The notes under the pieces: generated by a model
What the model was told of the DNA's origin: nothing
Databases searched by the model: none
The model's input: only the letters and a program-made list of their open reading frames with translations
From: Knoxdaviesia capensis
Lineage: Eukaryota > Ascomycota > Sordariomycetes > Microascales > Gondwanamycetaceae
NCBI GenBank assembly: GCA_001510575.1
Contig: LNGK01000008.1
Location: 2,565,044 to 2,629,043 of the forward strand
Length of the DNA stretch: 64,000 nucleotides
Direction of reading: 5' to 3'
Program-made: the position numbers and the translations under genes
In this document: positions 1-13,436 of the stretch, in pieces
How the letters are laid out: every line of letters begins with the position of its first letter
Position numbering within the stretch: position 1 is the stretch's first letter

Positions 1-524
1 GGGGGGGTGAGTTCCGGGAATCTGAACCAGTGTGCCCAGATCGAGACGTTCCCCTTTGCACGATAATGGTGGGTGTGACAAACAAAGGCTGATAAACGCC
101 GCTGTCAAATTGGCCACGCGATCGGGCGATGAAAAGAGTATAGCAGGATAAAGAAGGAGAAAAAAGTGTGTGTGAGGATTAAAGCGGTAGCAGGATTCTG
201 TATATTTGGCGAAGAGGCACAAAGTTAGTCGGGATTCTTCAAGTCAGTGAATCACTTAGAACTGGGAAGTGGATGATAGACTGGGGTGTAGCTAGTTTTT
301 TCTCTTAACGCCGTGATGTGGGAGCCAAAGGAAACCTCATTTAGACACACACCACACCACGAGGGGAAGATAGAGAACGAGCTTCAAGTACCCAGTTGCA
401 CATTTGAGCAAATCCTCGGCGAGATGTATATGTACTGTCCAGGCCGAAAACTTGTCAAGTGTATGGTACAGTCAAGAACCCTTCATATCACCGTGATAAG
501 TGTATTGTTGCGCCGCGCGGGGAC

Positions 525-541
525 CGTACAGTACAGTACAT
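525..541. repeat. GTACA pentanucleotide tandem
   Basis: Three overlapping copies of GTACA in a row. The same unit recurs as a longer tandem at 38,361-38,385. The unit contains the palindrome GTAC. Confidence 0.7.
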
Positions 542-2328
542 ACAAAACGAGTGAAAGGAGGAGACTGATGGAGTGTGTGTGAAGAAGAGACGGAGTGGGG
601 AAACGCGGAGGGGCGTGTGGATGCAGGTGTGGATTGGAACTGTGGGTTCTGGTTTCGTTGCTTTGAATCTTGTATAACCCTCTCACAAAGTTCGGCTTCT
701 ATGGGGCATTCAGTTGCACAAGAACCACTCGTGGCCATGAAGGGTAGGCCTAAGGGCGACTAGACTGTATCTGCACAATATGGATGGGAACAAGATATTG
801 TCTAGAGTGGAGGAGGGCTTGAGGGGAGGACCACTAGGCCTTATGTGTTGGATGTGTAAAATGGGCTTTTTGGATGGAAAAGAGAGCCAGAGTGGGGGGG
901 ATAAGCCTGTCTCAAAAAGAGCAACTGTGCTTTGCTTTGGACGCGTGGAATAGTATTTCCCACATGATATGACCGTGAGAGAGGGACAGTGCCCCCCATG
1001 GGAGAGGGACATGGGGAGAGCAGGGCGAAGGCCAAGTGGTGGCATGAACACAAGTACGCCAGCCTGTGCAAGCAAATAACATACCTGTGAGACGAGGACA
1101 GACAAATCCGAGGGGCTAACACAGAATGCTGTAATTGTACACGAGATGCACATAATCTTCGTCTGATGTGCCGCGAAATGGGACTGAAGATTATCTGAGC
1201 TCATCAAATGTTTTGGATCCGGGATGGATTCCCTGAATTTGTAGAAGAGAACTCGTGGGTCAAGCAAAGGCTGGGGGGGTTTTTTTTTTAAATTTGATTG
1301 GGGGCCCTTAATGTCACAGCTCTGATACCCTGGAGGGGTGAAATTTCCTGTTGGTTGGCAGAGTCCGATCTCAGGAGGGTGGGTGTTGGACCTCCCATTT
1401 CATGACACTGGGTGCTGTCTAGTTTCTAAGAGAACAAGAAGATGAATGGCACATCTGTCAGTGAACATCATCTCACATGATGGTGAAGACAGAAAGAACA
1501 GCAAAGGCAAGAAAATCCCCTCTTCCTTCGCCTGGAGGACGAAGGAAGATAATACCCAAAACAGACATGGGTGGGCTGGAAGCAAGTACCCTTGAAGAGA
1601 ATAACAGGGGGAGCATGTAATGAACGTATATTATCGGGATCAACAACCCGATGATTCTTCATTTGGGGGCGATTTGACGAGTACTTTTCGTTTGAGTCTT
1701 GAGGGGTTCGGTTAGGTGGGATTAGGGTTGGGGTTGTACGGACACCAGGAGATACAGCTGTGAGGTATCAGCCTTATATTTTGTGATACCCAGCTGAATT
1801 GGCCATGCAGAGAAACTGAACGAACGTAAACTTTACGAGGACATCTGAGCTCTGCAATCATCGTCACAGATCTCTCTGGTGATATCCCCCTAAAAGAGAT
1901 ACGAGAGAACTTTCCATCTCAAGGCCCCCAGAACCGACTTTCCGGCGGTTTCCACTAGAAACTCGCTTTTGAGCGGGCAGGGTCTGGAGGCCGGAAGTGG
2001 GAGGGCGGGGCGACATGGGGATTATCTTCAACGCTGACGCACAATATAGGAACGCGTATGTGGTATACCTGTACTTAATAGCACCCCCAGCGTGGGACTT
2101 GCGAAACCAAAAGACAAAGTATGAAGCATTGGTGACGACTGAAATAAATCAGAATGGCACAGGTATTCCGTGGCGGTAATTGCATATACGAGTTGATCGG
2201 ATTGACTCCGCATGGATAAACTTCCCACCGGCGGCCCCATGTATGCATTCCCAACTGTCCACCAAATATTGATCAAGACGTGTACATGCGACTTGCATTG
2301 TCAGGGCGGCCGTCATGATGGCAGAGTA

Positions 2329-2350
2329 TTTTTTTTTTATTAAAAAAAAA
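2329..2350. repeat. T-run/A-run palindrome
   Basis: A run of ten T, then ATT, then nine A, forming a near-perfect palindrome. It could work as a bidirectional T-run terminator or be replication slippage; nothing nearby decides. Confidence 0.5.
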
Positions 2351-5300
2351 GGTCCCGATTGAATCTCCCGATACACGGGAGACAGGAAAGTCCAAGAACT
2401 AGTTTGACTCAGCGAGTCTAAACTTAGACGGAGACGACACCGATTGGTCTTCTCCAGACGCATAAAACTCAAGCCAGCCACGCAGCCAGCCACTGAAAGA
2501 CAGACTTGAATGATATGGATTTCGATATAATGGGCTTGACAGTGCGTGCGTATGCATAAATAAAAAATGCCATGTGTATGCAGCTCATATGTGCGGCGTC
2601 TGGGTAGCCCGAAAGGTTGAAAGCACCACCTGGCGTTTCTGAACTGGGCCGACAAATTGGGCAACGAGTCAGTGGAATGGGGCCAGTTTTATGGGGATCT
2701 CCAGTCGACAATTTCACGAAGCTGGAGTGAGCTCGGCCCTGCTTATTTTTCTCTTCTGCTTTCCCTTCTCTGGCTGTCTTCTAGAACAACTCGTCTCGAC
2801 AAGGGGAGGGGTTAGAAGAAGGAAGAGCTAACGCCTGCTGGAAGAACTTCAACGAGACTCGTTCACCAGAACCCTGGCGAACCGGGAAATGCCAGCCTGA
2901 ATCACTGGGGGCCGAAGCTAGACTCCTGGCTACCGCTGACCCCTGGTGGCACACCGATTTCCAACGGGGTTTTTGGTCGGGTGGGTAAGCGTGGTGGCGG
3001 AAGTGGATATGAACAAAGCAGAGTAGAAGAAAAATGTATGCCGAGAAAGTGTGAGTGGGTGGGGGCCTGGGAAGTTGAAATTCCGTGAAAAGCATTGTCC
3101 ACTGTTTGTGCCATAATTCATTCCACTTGGCCCCATCTTGAGGCAGTGTTTACGTTCACACTCCTCCAACAACGTGCGACCCCGGCTGCAGACTACCTGC
3201 CGAACCGATTGACCGGACAAGGTGTTGTACAGGTAGTACAAATAGCTCATTTGGCGCCGTGGTTGTTCGCGTGCTTGATCCTCCCCGGGCTTGATGTTTT
3301 AGTCGCCGTGTATCACCAAACCCCCGAATGGAGGATAACAACCAGAAAGGATGTATTCTCAAGAACGAGACATAGTGATAACTGATGTGCGGACGACAGG
3401 CAGGTGACATAATTCTCTGGAATGACAACGTTCGTCCTGCGTATTCGGCTAGGACTCCAGGACAAACGAATACAAAATCGGCAACGCCGACCGTAATGCA
3501 AGGGTGCCATGTGGGTTGAGGAAGAAAAGAAAATAGCGGAAAAAAAGCCCCAAGTATTGGAAGTTGGTGGATTTAAAATAAGAGAAACAGGGGGGACAGT
3601 CACCAATTCACGCCGCTTCATCCTCAGATTGGCGTCGTTAGGGTGTTATAGGTATGGGGCTAGTTAAGTTCTGGAAGCTCATTTAGCTGTTCCTCGGTCC
3701 TAAAGAACAATGTCCACATTGGATGTCCTAGGGGCTTCCCTCGCTGTGTGGACGGACTGTGGACAACACGAGAAGCCGGAGCCCAGAAGAGAACAAAACA
3801 GAAAACACATGGGAAAAGAACCAACATTGAAAATATCGACGATGTCGCAACGATAAAAAGACCAAAACCAGAAGCACAACATACCTTTTCAATCTCTTCT
3901 CATCTCTCGATGTTCCTGATGTCCCAGATTCGTGGGAGAGCGCCTGAGGCAGTAGCATTTGCTGGGGTGTTCCATGACTTCTGGTGTCGTCAAAAGCCAC
4001 AACAACGGGTTGCAGAACGTCGCCAGGGAGGGGGATTGACAGTATTGCCGAAAACTGAATAGACTTGATGTGGAATCCTGGAGGCCTCGCCCCCTAGGGA
4101 ACGCTATGCCCTGAATTTGCCGGTGAGATCAAGAAAAAGGGTATGTCATAGGGACCTTGGAACGAGTGGTTGCATGCAATCCCTGGTCAATCCCTGGTTC
4201 CTGCCGCTAACAACAGCATGCCACGTGCGTGATGTGCCTGTGGTGGGTGCGGGCTGGGGTTGAGTCCCAAAGGAGAAGAACCATCCCCGGCTATTTGTTG
4301 AGGAGAGGAGAAAAAACAGAAAAATACCGGCCAGTCCAGATACCAGCGTACCGGTAGTTGATAGTGGACTTTTTGGCGTCTTTCTAGACTTTTTCTACCT
4401 CGTGTTTTAGTCGAGTTGCGCCGGTCCTCGGGTTGGCCGGTGTTCATATTTATTGGGCGACTCGTCGGATATTTTGGTGGCACCGTATAAACAGTGGTAT
4501 CGCATACATCGAATCCAGTGACCAGAAGTGACAGACAGACAGATTGCGGGAGCAGAAGATCACGGAATTGGGAACCGGCTGAAATAACGGACGACGGAAA
4601 ATTGGGTTCTAAGAAAAACAGGACAACATACCTTGTGATGGTGTGGCAGATTCATGCGCCAAATATTCTGGCCTGTGGGTCCCAGTGCCTGTTCTTTTTG
4701 TGAACAGGAGTGGTTCCACAGATATTTTGATTTCACACGAGAGTGTAGTCGGAGCGTCGGGAAATCTAAGCGGGTCCAACCTGACCAGCATATGGAACAG
4801 AATAAAGAATCAGTCTTGAGGCTCTTGGCCACAGACATCGGTTTGGATCTGTTCAAATGAGAATATCGGTTCCGGAGTGTCTGTATAGGAGGATGGCGGG
4901 GCATGGCTTGAACATGGTGAACTAGAGGTCTCGAAATCCTACTCACTGGTCGAGGTTGCAAAGATTCTCTTTCTCTCTCAACTCTTGCTGACTGGGATTG
5001 GTGGCGCTTGTATTTTTTCGAATGAATAAGATAGCTGCTGATCCACATGAAACAAAAACGCGGTGTTGATAGTATGAGAAGAGCGGAGCCTCAATGGGAT
5101 TCTGCAGGAAATATTGAGGCTACAGGAAAAGTGGGAGGTTAGCTTCTGTTATCTTCTCTATACTCCATTTTTCTTGCAGAAGAAGAGAAGATTTGGGCGA
5201 ACATAATCGGGATTGCTAAAACTGGCCTGCAGAAGCTGACTAGATCTTGCCTCCTTTTTGAGCCTCCACTTGCCAGGCGTGGTAGAACAATGCTTGGGGC

Positions 5301-7346
5301 AGGGAGATTGGCAGTTGAAAATATCTTATAACATGATGCGTGGGTAACCTGAGGAACTGGTAGGTAGTAGCAAGTGGTTGGAAGGGCTTACCCTGGACCA
5401 AGATTCTGGAACCTGATGGATGCACCAGCAGAGTTAGTGGTGCCCATATTATGCATGAACTGAGATCGATGCTTTATCCCAGTGGAAAGCACGGCACGAG
5501 GCCAAGGGCGGGTATAGAAGAGAGAAGAACACGGGGATGCAGTCTTTTGACGATGATGAGGAGAAGAGGTCGGAAGAAAGAAAGTTGGAAAAGATTTTCA
5601 CAGGCGGAGAAGTAGATAGAGGCGGAGGCGGAGGCAAACACGGGGAGAGGTGAAGGAAGGAGCAGAGAGGGGGAAAGTGATAATGGGAAGGAGCCAGACT
5701 TTTAAGACCTGGTCGCACCTGCGTTGTGATTTCATGTAGATGCCATCTTTATAAGCGTCTAGACGATTCTAGTCTCAGAGTTTAAAATAACAACAACGAC
5801 ATCAAGGGTGATGCAGGTGTGAACGACAAGATGAATGATCAGGGGGGGTTGTCTAGTATACTATTAGACCCGGATTTTTCAAGGTGAAGATCATGCCTGG
5901 ACGATCATCACTTTGGATGAAACGTACAATGTTCAACACACTCGGTGAACGTGAAAGCATCCCGGGAGGTAGGTAGGGTGGAATAAATGGACGTTCTGGA
6001 GAGACGTGCAAGATGCGGGAGCGCCAGTGTGAAACCTGGGAGGGGAGAAGAGGACATAGATGGACTTGTGACTATATCTTTGTGCTTCTATAGTACGACG
6101 TGTTTCTTGGACGATCTTGTCATGAGCTTTGACGGGATAGTGGCGATATGTTGTGGCCGCCGATGATGGGGTTGTGAAGTACAACAGGAGAGGAAACAAG
6201 AGGGCAAGTGACAAAAATGGGTAGGAAATAGGAAATGAGGATACGCAAGAGGGAAGAGGGTCACCAAAACGGAAACCAAGCTGCTGCTTTCTTCTCATAC
6301 CTGTAGGGCTCTGTGATTCCACAGAGACAATGAAGACAACGGAAGATCAAATCAATGGACACCTATGTCTCCCAGAGCGGTCACGGGAAAAGGACTGAGT
6401 TGGGTGCGATGTGACGCCTCGGAAGTGTTGATATGATAGTCAAGATTGGCGTAACTGTTGGCCGGGCCTCCGAACGGGAACTAACGATATATAAGACTGG
6501 CTGAAGAGATCTGTCGTCGGTCGCTGTGTTGATGGGAGAGAGGGGAGGACGGGGATTGTGTATCTTATAGGTTTCGTTTTTTGGAGTGTGGTTGTTTTGC
6601 GCTGCTATGTGTGTGTGGCGTGGGCTGGAATCTTGTTACAGTTGAAAATAAAAATGAAAAAGGGGCCGGTGAACGAAGATAATGTGACTGAAGGAGAAGA
6701 TGGGAGTAATAGACAAAACACCCATGAGCAACACAACAGTGAACGGCTCTGGATCAGATCTGTCCCTGATTTCTGTAAGGTTGAGTGGATGAGGGTCTTT
6801 AGAGACTTAGGAACTGATAACTCTGGAAAGAAAGAGACGAGAATAAAGTGCAAAAGGAAGAAAATGTTTTAGAAAGGAAAGAGAGAAAGAGATTGATGAG
6901 AGTTGAGGAGGAAGAGAATGGGACAGTGGCGTCTATATACCCTTCTCTGCCTTCCCAAGCACTTTCTCTGTCTCCCAATGGCTGGAAGTGGGAAGGGGAA
7001 AGGGGGTTCCCACGTTAGGACTTTTGGCCTGGCTATGTCTACAGGCCGTGTACGTATCAGTATCAAGTTTTCAGAAGACAGTTGATGTATATAGGTGAAT
7101 GCAGTGAGATGAATGTGAATGGATAAGCTGGTAGTCGTACCTAGATTCGACAATGCTTCTAAGGTATCAGGTCGTAGGTGCGTATGCACGTATTTACACT
7201 GTTCTCAGATGCTAGATGTGTTATGCATGCCACAGACCATGAGTCTGCGGAAGCACGATAGTGTGCAGTGGAAGGTATAAGAGCTAATGGGCGAAAAAGT
7301 CGTGTAAGAGCGAGGCCACGCCTGTATTGGGCGTCAAAGAAGATGG

Positions 7347-7370
7347 GAAGTCGAGTGAAGTCGAGTGAAG
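7347..7370. repeat. 10-bp tandem duplication
   Basis: The unit TCGAGTGAAG occurs twice head to tail (7351-7370), preceded by a partial third copy (GAAG). Confidence 0.7.
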
Positions 7371-9962
7371 GAAGGAGATGGATTCGTATTGTGCTTGCAG
7401 ATCTGCTTGTCCTTTCCAAGTATTGTGCTGGAATGGCTCGGACTGAGTGTGAGATTTTCCTTCATTTTATCTGGCCCGAGGAGATTTGGCAGAGAGACAG
7501 GAAATATTGGAGAGCGAGACACATCAGCGTCAGGCAGAGAGGGAAGCAAAGAAAAACCAGTACAGTAGAAGGGTGCGTGAATAGCAACAGATGGGGTGTG
7601 TAGATGTATCAGAAGGTCGTGTGGCTGGCTCCCTGACTCTTCCTGTGTGTGTTGCACGAGCACCGTCTTTGAACTGGGTACAGCTTGAATTGGCGGTAGT
7701 AAAGGACCCTGCTGGAAGCTTGAAAGAGAAATGAAGAGCCTGAGAGGAAGAGCGAGAAAAGTCAATTGGTCATAGCTTGAGGTGTTGACTTTTGACTGTG
7801 TAACCGCTTAGCCCCGATGAAGTTATCGGGACATGGGGATTGTTTGTTCAGATGCTAGTAGCCTTTTAAGTGTGCTGAGGCCGTTTCTATTGGAGTCAGC
7901 GATAGTTTCGAAAAACGAAAGTATCATCCAAAAGCTTAGACCAAGGACGACACTGTGTGTTTGGAGGGGAAACAGTCTGGAGGGAGCTATAAACACAGAG
8001 CCGTTCGGAGCAAATCTAACGAGTCGAACAGCCGGGTTTGCTTCACACCAATTTTTTGACTCAATGGCAGATATTGAACCTCCATCGGGAATCGGGTCGT
8101 CGCGACAAAGGCAGTTGGCACGATATATTCGTTGGTTTGCTTGGTTACATACACACGTACTCTAATCTCCTTCAAGGACGAACAGAGCCATCGGACTTCA
8201 AGTCCCTCTCTCCACTCCACCAACACCAACACCTTTTGTTTGCGTGCTGGCGGTGTGTGGGTCTCTCCCATGATGGGCATATGCAGGCCGGGACACATAT
8301 AACCTCGATGCAATTGAGGCCGGCATCATACCGGTTTGCCAGTACGTGCAGCGCAGTGCAGTGTTGGCGGAGCGAGAGGCCAATACCGCACATTTCAATT
8401 CAGGTTGGCGTCTATTGCTTCGCTAGCACGTATTTCTCTTTCCGTTTACATGGTCATATGCAAAGATACCATCTGCATAGTATTTTGATGAGGATGCTTT
8501 TCGTGGATAGCTCTGAATTTATGCATGGTATCCTACATCCGACTCGGAAAGATGCTTCTTCTATGCTCGCGGCTCTCGGATAACTGAAGGTGCCAATGCG
8601 AAGGATTTACAATACGAGCGTGTTCGTTTAGAATGAAACTGTCCTGTAGCGAATCTTGGTGCCTGCAGAGAGGTTTCTTGGACAAGTTTGCAAACCCCCC
8701 CCAAAAAAGGAAGGGTAAAGTCTCTCGCAATGAAGCGAAACTTACTTGACAACGCACCTTAGCACTGCTCCGTTCGTCTTTCAAACGGGACAAACAGATA
8801 ACAACATATGAGACTGTGGGAAAGGGTTCCGGACTTTTCCCATCGGATGTGGCCCAGCCGAACCCGCGGATCGACTCCATCAGCACATCGGTACATAAGT
8901 AGTACATCTTCAGCAACAAGATACAACTGAAAAGGTGTGTGAAGAAAGGGCCTCGCTCACTATCCGATAATAAATTGTGTGCGATTGGGCTTACTTGATT
9001 TGGGAGAATGATGATGAGGCTTTCAATGCCCGACAGTTGGCGAATCCATGATACCAGCGAAGCAAGTCATGGGAAGGTGAGTTACAACAACAAATACCAT
9101 TATGCACGTTAATTTCTCATTCGTCCAAGCTCTTCCGGCCAGCAGGATTCCGTCTAGGCTGGTAACACACAAACATAACCGGCCCCTTTAGCAGGCCGAC
9201 TTTTGTTATGGCGGAACACGGAAGTCAATCCGGACGATATGCTGCAGGGTTCCTCGAGTAGGCTTTTCTTTTTCGACGTGCATATTGCGTTAAGATAGTC
9301 ACGAAGAAATATCCTCATAGGGCTTTCGCCAGAACTTTCTGGCCAACTCCAAGTATCAACGGGTATTTTCCAAAGTTCAGTCAGACAGTTCATATATCTC
9401 TGCATTCGGGACGAGTTCCGGGACAGCGTATGGAAACAGAAAGTATGTATTTTCTTTTTTCTTTCTATATCTTTCGGGGTAGTTTTAGCCAGCCCAGGAA
9501 ACTCATTCATCCCGGGATCGGGTACTGACTGACTGACTGACCGGTGGGCCTGCTGAAGCTGATTGGCAAGGGAGCTTCCCGAAAATGCAAGTAAGGCTTT
9601 GATGGAGGAGGATATTAGCAGTAAATCGCAAGGCAATACGGCAAGGGCGAGAATGAGATCCGTGGATGGCGGAAGAGCAGCACCTCGCATAAATGTGTTT
9701 AGTATCCGACTCTTTATTATGAATGGGCAGCATCGTTTGTGAGTGCTGCTGTGTGCTTCAGGTAACGAGCTTACGTCGTCGTTGTCTATTGGTCATCTGT
9801 GAAGGAAGGCCTCTCGAAACGGTCACCCCCATACATCTCCCTCCAATCCCTCGCGAGGTGTACCGATCAACCAATTTGGAATCCCATGCTAGCTGCTGTA
9901 AGTGCTTTTATGTCGAAGGTAGATAGCACCCCTCCTCGTCGAAGCCCTCACCCACTGATACT

Positions 9963-9983
9963 CACACACACACACACACACAC
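9963..9983. repeat. (CA)n microsatellite
   Basis: About ten uninterrupted CA units in a pyrimidine-rich part of the gene-free region. Confidence 0.9.
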
Positions 9984-11721
9984 CAAACCCATTCGAAAGC
10001 CGAGGAAGGGTTACCTCACGCAACCCTTACAAAGAACACAGATAGCCAGATACGGAAAGGCTTACGTTGGGCCGCCATAAAAGCTAAACTCTGAAGCCTT
10101 GTTTGTCGATATGATATCTTCATGTATACGTTGCTTTCCAAAAATGGACTCGCCCTCCCCGTGTCCTGAATCCGGCCAGGGGGAAAGGTGATCTCCCCCC
10201 GCTTCACGAGTGTTCTGCTTTGTGAACTCGGCTACGCTTTCACCCTCGAACAGAGAAGGATGACGTCGGCTTCCTGTTTCTCACGTCACGCCAACTGATC
10301 ACACACAAGCACAGAACGGAAACTCTACGAGAGTGATATCACAGTGTTGATAAAACCCCAGTGTGGAGATCCAAGATATGGTAAGAGTACACTCGGTGGG
10401 TGGTATGGTCTCCGCCAGGGAAGTCGAAAGAGGCGAATATACATCTAACTCTAATGTACAGTTGCAGTTTCGTCGTCCTTCTAGAGCCACCAACAGCACC
10501 GGGAGAGCGAGGTAGTAAACAAGCCAATCAGCAGTGAATTTGTGTGTAAGTGGCAGATAGAGGAGGTAGGCCAACACGGGAGAGCTGTCTCGGGGTCATA
10601 TGCAAGCCACGGCAAACAGGACACTAAAGTAACTCCAGTGGTGGACTCATACACTATACTTTCCAGTGCCTCATGCTATCCCCAGCCTTTTCATGTTGTT
10701 CATTTGCCCCCAGTGGCCAGCTCTACTAATGACACCCTCCCTACAGACTGCACATGCAGATAGCCGAACTGCTCACCGCATCAGGTTGTCCTGGCAAGCG
10801 ATGTTTGCCATCGTGGCTCTTCTCTCGGAGAAAGTGACATTTTCCGCCCTCCGCTTCTTCCTGTCTGCCTTCTCATTTGCTTTGAACAAATTTTATAATA
10901 AATAAAAAAAGAAATTTTGTTTGCTTGTATGACACACCCGCTTATACCGCGCACTTTGCTCCACCCTCCGACCTCTACCATTCCCCCCCTAATGCAGCTA
11001 CCCGTGAGCACGTATGAAAATTTCTTCCTATCTCACCGCGTCACTGGATCATGTTGTCGTCTCTCCGCTTGCCACGTCAATGGTGGTCGGTTTGCAAAAA
11101 GAAAGAAATAACGAGGTCCAAACTTGGTCTGTCTGGTTGGTGTAAGCTGGAAGTGCCGAGATTGTTGGTCTGGTTTTAACTGCTTCCCGCTTTTTCTTTT
11201 ATTATTCCTATTATTTTACTTGCACATGCCTCGAAGATCGAGCTCAGACATTAACCTAGCAAGTTTCATCCACCTACAAGCAAGGCCATTGGCACCAGGT
11301 GTGCAGAGATGCGTCCATACGGGTGTGTTGGCCATGGTGGACCCATTTTAGAGGCCGCTGGGTCAGGAGGAGATAGAAGATGGTCCCGGATGTTTATTTT
11401 CAAGCCTCTCCCAGAAGAGGTAATGGCAGGCGAGGAGACGGGCCCGTGTACATGACCTGGCTCACTGTGGCCTTGACTCTGGCCTGAGTGTCAGTGAGGC
11501 CTACCCTCAGTGGTCGGTCATTAACTCCTGAAAGCAGGGCTTTATGGTCGCAGCAGATGATATGCAGGCCAAATTCTCCTCATCTTCCCCCTATCCGTCA
11601 GTGTCAGCCAAACAATTACCCCACCCATTCTCCCGTCGTTCTCTATTCCTCCATGACAAGGTCCAAATCACTGCTGTTAGCTGGTGTCGTTACAGTCAGT
11701 TTACAGGGCTTCCTGATGCAT

Positions 11722-11749
11722 ATTCTTCGGTATCGATTCTTCGGTATCG
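11722..11749. repeat. 14-bp perfect tandem duplication
   Basis: ATTCTTCGGTATCG is present twice with no mismatch. A recent slippage event or paired protein-binding sites are both possible. Confidence 0.8.
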
Positions 11750-13415
11750 ATAGATTGTGGGTAATACTGTCCACGTCAATGTGCCAGCGGGTGCTAACTG
11801 GACCAACAAAGTGATGCCCCCCCACCCCCCCCCCTGATACCCGCTTGGGGTCTGTAAGCTGTCAGAGGCAGAGATGGTACCAGTAAAACAGAGTTCACTG
11901 GACCCTAAAGAGCTCACGATGAGACAAGGCAGCTAATCACCTCCAAGTATGTTTGTGCTCCCTCTCGATACCAGACTCAAAGTCTGGACGAGACATCTCC
12001 CAAGTCACCAAGAACAGCCCAAGACACTGAAAGTCAACAGGCCTATGAAGACTTTTGTCCCAGTTGGTATCAGGCTTCTGACCACCCCTACTTTACCTCG
12101 TGTTTTCTTTCTCCCTACATGCACCGATAGAGTTGTTCCAGCTTACTCTGTCAACGCCACTTCACCACTGCCTACGAGTGTCAGCTTTTATTCAGCCCAC
12201 AATCATGCTTCGCCGGCCGGAAAGACAATGCGTGCATATCCTAGGCCTGTCCGTGTAAAATCATCAGCGATAAAGGCATCATTTAGCAAGCTAAGGAGGA
12301 AAGGCCCAATCATCTCGTGCTTTTCTGTCGGGCGCGAGGAGTGCCCCATCGCCGGTTGAGACCCTATCTCTCGTCCTCGTGTCTTTGTGTAACACACCCA
12401 GGGGTTTCACCACCGACAATCCTGCTGCGAGAATAGAGGTTGTGTGGTCTAGGCCAGCCTCTCATATTGCAAGTTGTTCAAGCTTTTCCAGATTCGAGTA
12501 AGTGTTGTTTTGAGGCCGAGCAGTCGTGGATGGTGAAAGGCACTGACTGTTCCTACGGGAAAGAAGCCATGTATTGCAATTAAACATGAAGTTCAGGACT
12601 TAATAATAGACTGAAAAGCACGGAACGAGCAAGCGAGAGCATCAATTCGATTTCCTTCCGCCTCGACATGGTTGCTTGGGGCCGGACGAAACCTATCTAT
12701 GGGTATGCGCAATGCCACCTGTAGAGCCGCCTCCAGATGCCAAAGCACCAAGCAAAGTATTGAGGAACACAGATACCAACCCAAAGAATGGGAAGAGGGA
12801 GGGATCGACAAGTCCGCGTCTGACCTCCTCCCAAAGTCTCCGTTGCACAAGACCTCAGTCCTGTAAATCTCACAATCTTCACGCTCTCAAACAAAAGTAA
12901 ATCACGGGTGCTCATTGGACACTAGCTGAAAGCAGTTTGGGAGAGTGTGGCTGGGAAATTTGGTCTCTAGTCCCAAAACCACCAGGCTTTCTTTTTTATC
13001 TTCGCAGTGCCAGTTGTCCGGCGGCGGGCGTTCGAAGCTCGGCACCGAGAAAAAGAGGGGGGGAAACCGACACCGCACTCGGTCGGCAGCTTCTTCTCCA
13101 GTCTTAACATCAGAAGTAGGAGAGAAAGGGTGACGTTGGCCGTTTTATCTCCTTAGCCTGTATCACGGGCCTTACGTCTGTTGATTCTCTCTCTGCCTGT
13201 TCGAAACGGGAAATCTTAAGGTCAGAAAAGGGAAAGTCGGCATTTTGTTTCATCCGTATTCTTCTCTTTGTGCGATTGTTGCTTGATCGCTGGGGTTCTT
13301 CAGTGGAAAAGGAGAACCTCAGGTGTGCAGTAGCTGTCGTGCCACTTCGTGTTTCCAAAGCTGTGAATGGTCACTTGTTCAACCGTAGAGAATACATGGA
13401 GATATCATGTTGGAC

Positions 13416-13436
13416 TCACACCCTAACCCTAAGGGT
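13416..13436. promoter_or_regulatory. telobox-like motif
   Basis: Contains CCCTAACCCTAAGGG, two telomere-type CCCTAA units followed by a half inverted copy. There is no gene nearby. Related motifs lie ahead of MLH1 and of the QTRT2-like and SEC59 genes in this window. Confidence 0.45.

Noticed and set aside
710..1267. 185-codon minus-strand frame in the gene-free region
   Set aside because: Composition rich in Ser, Leu, Cys and Pro as in random pyrimidine-rich DNA; no domain and no splice partners.
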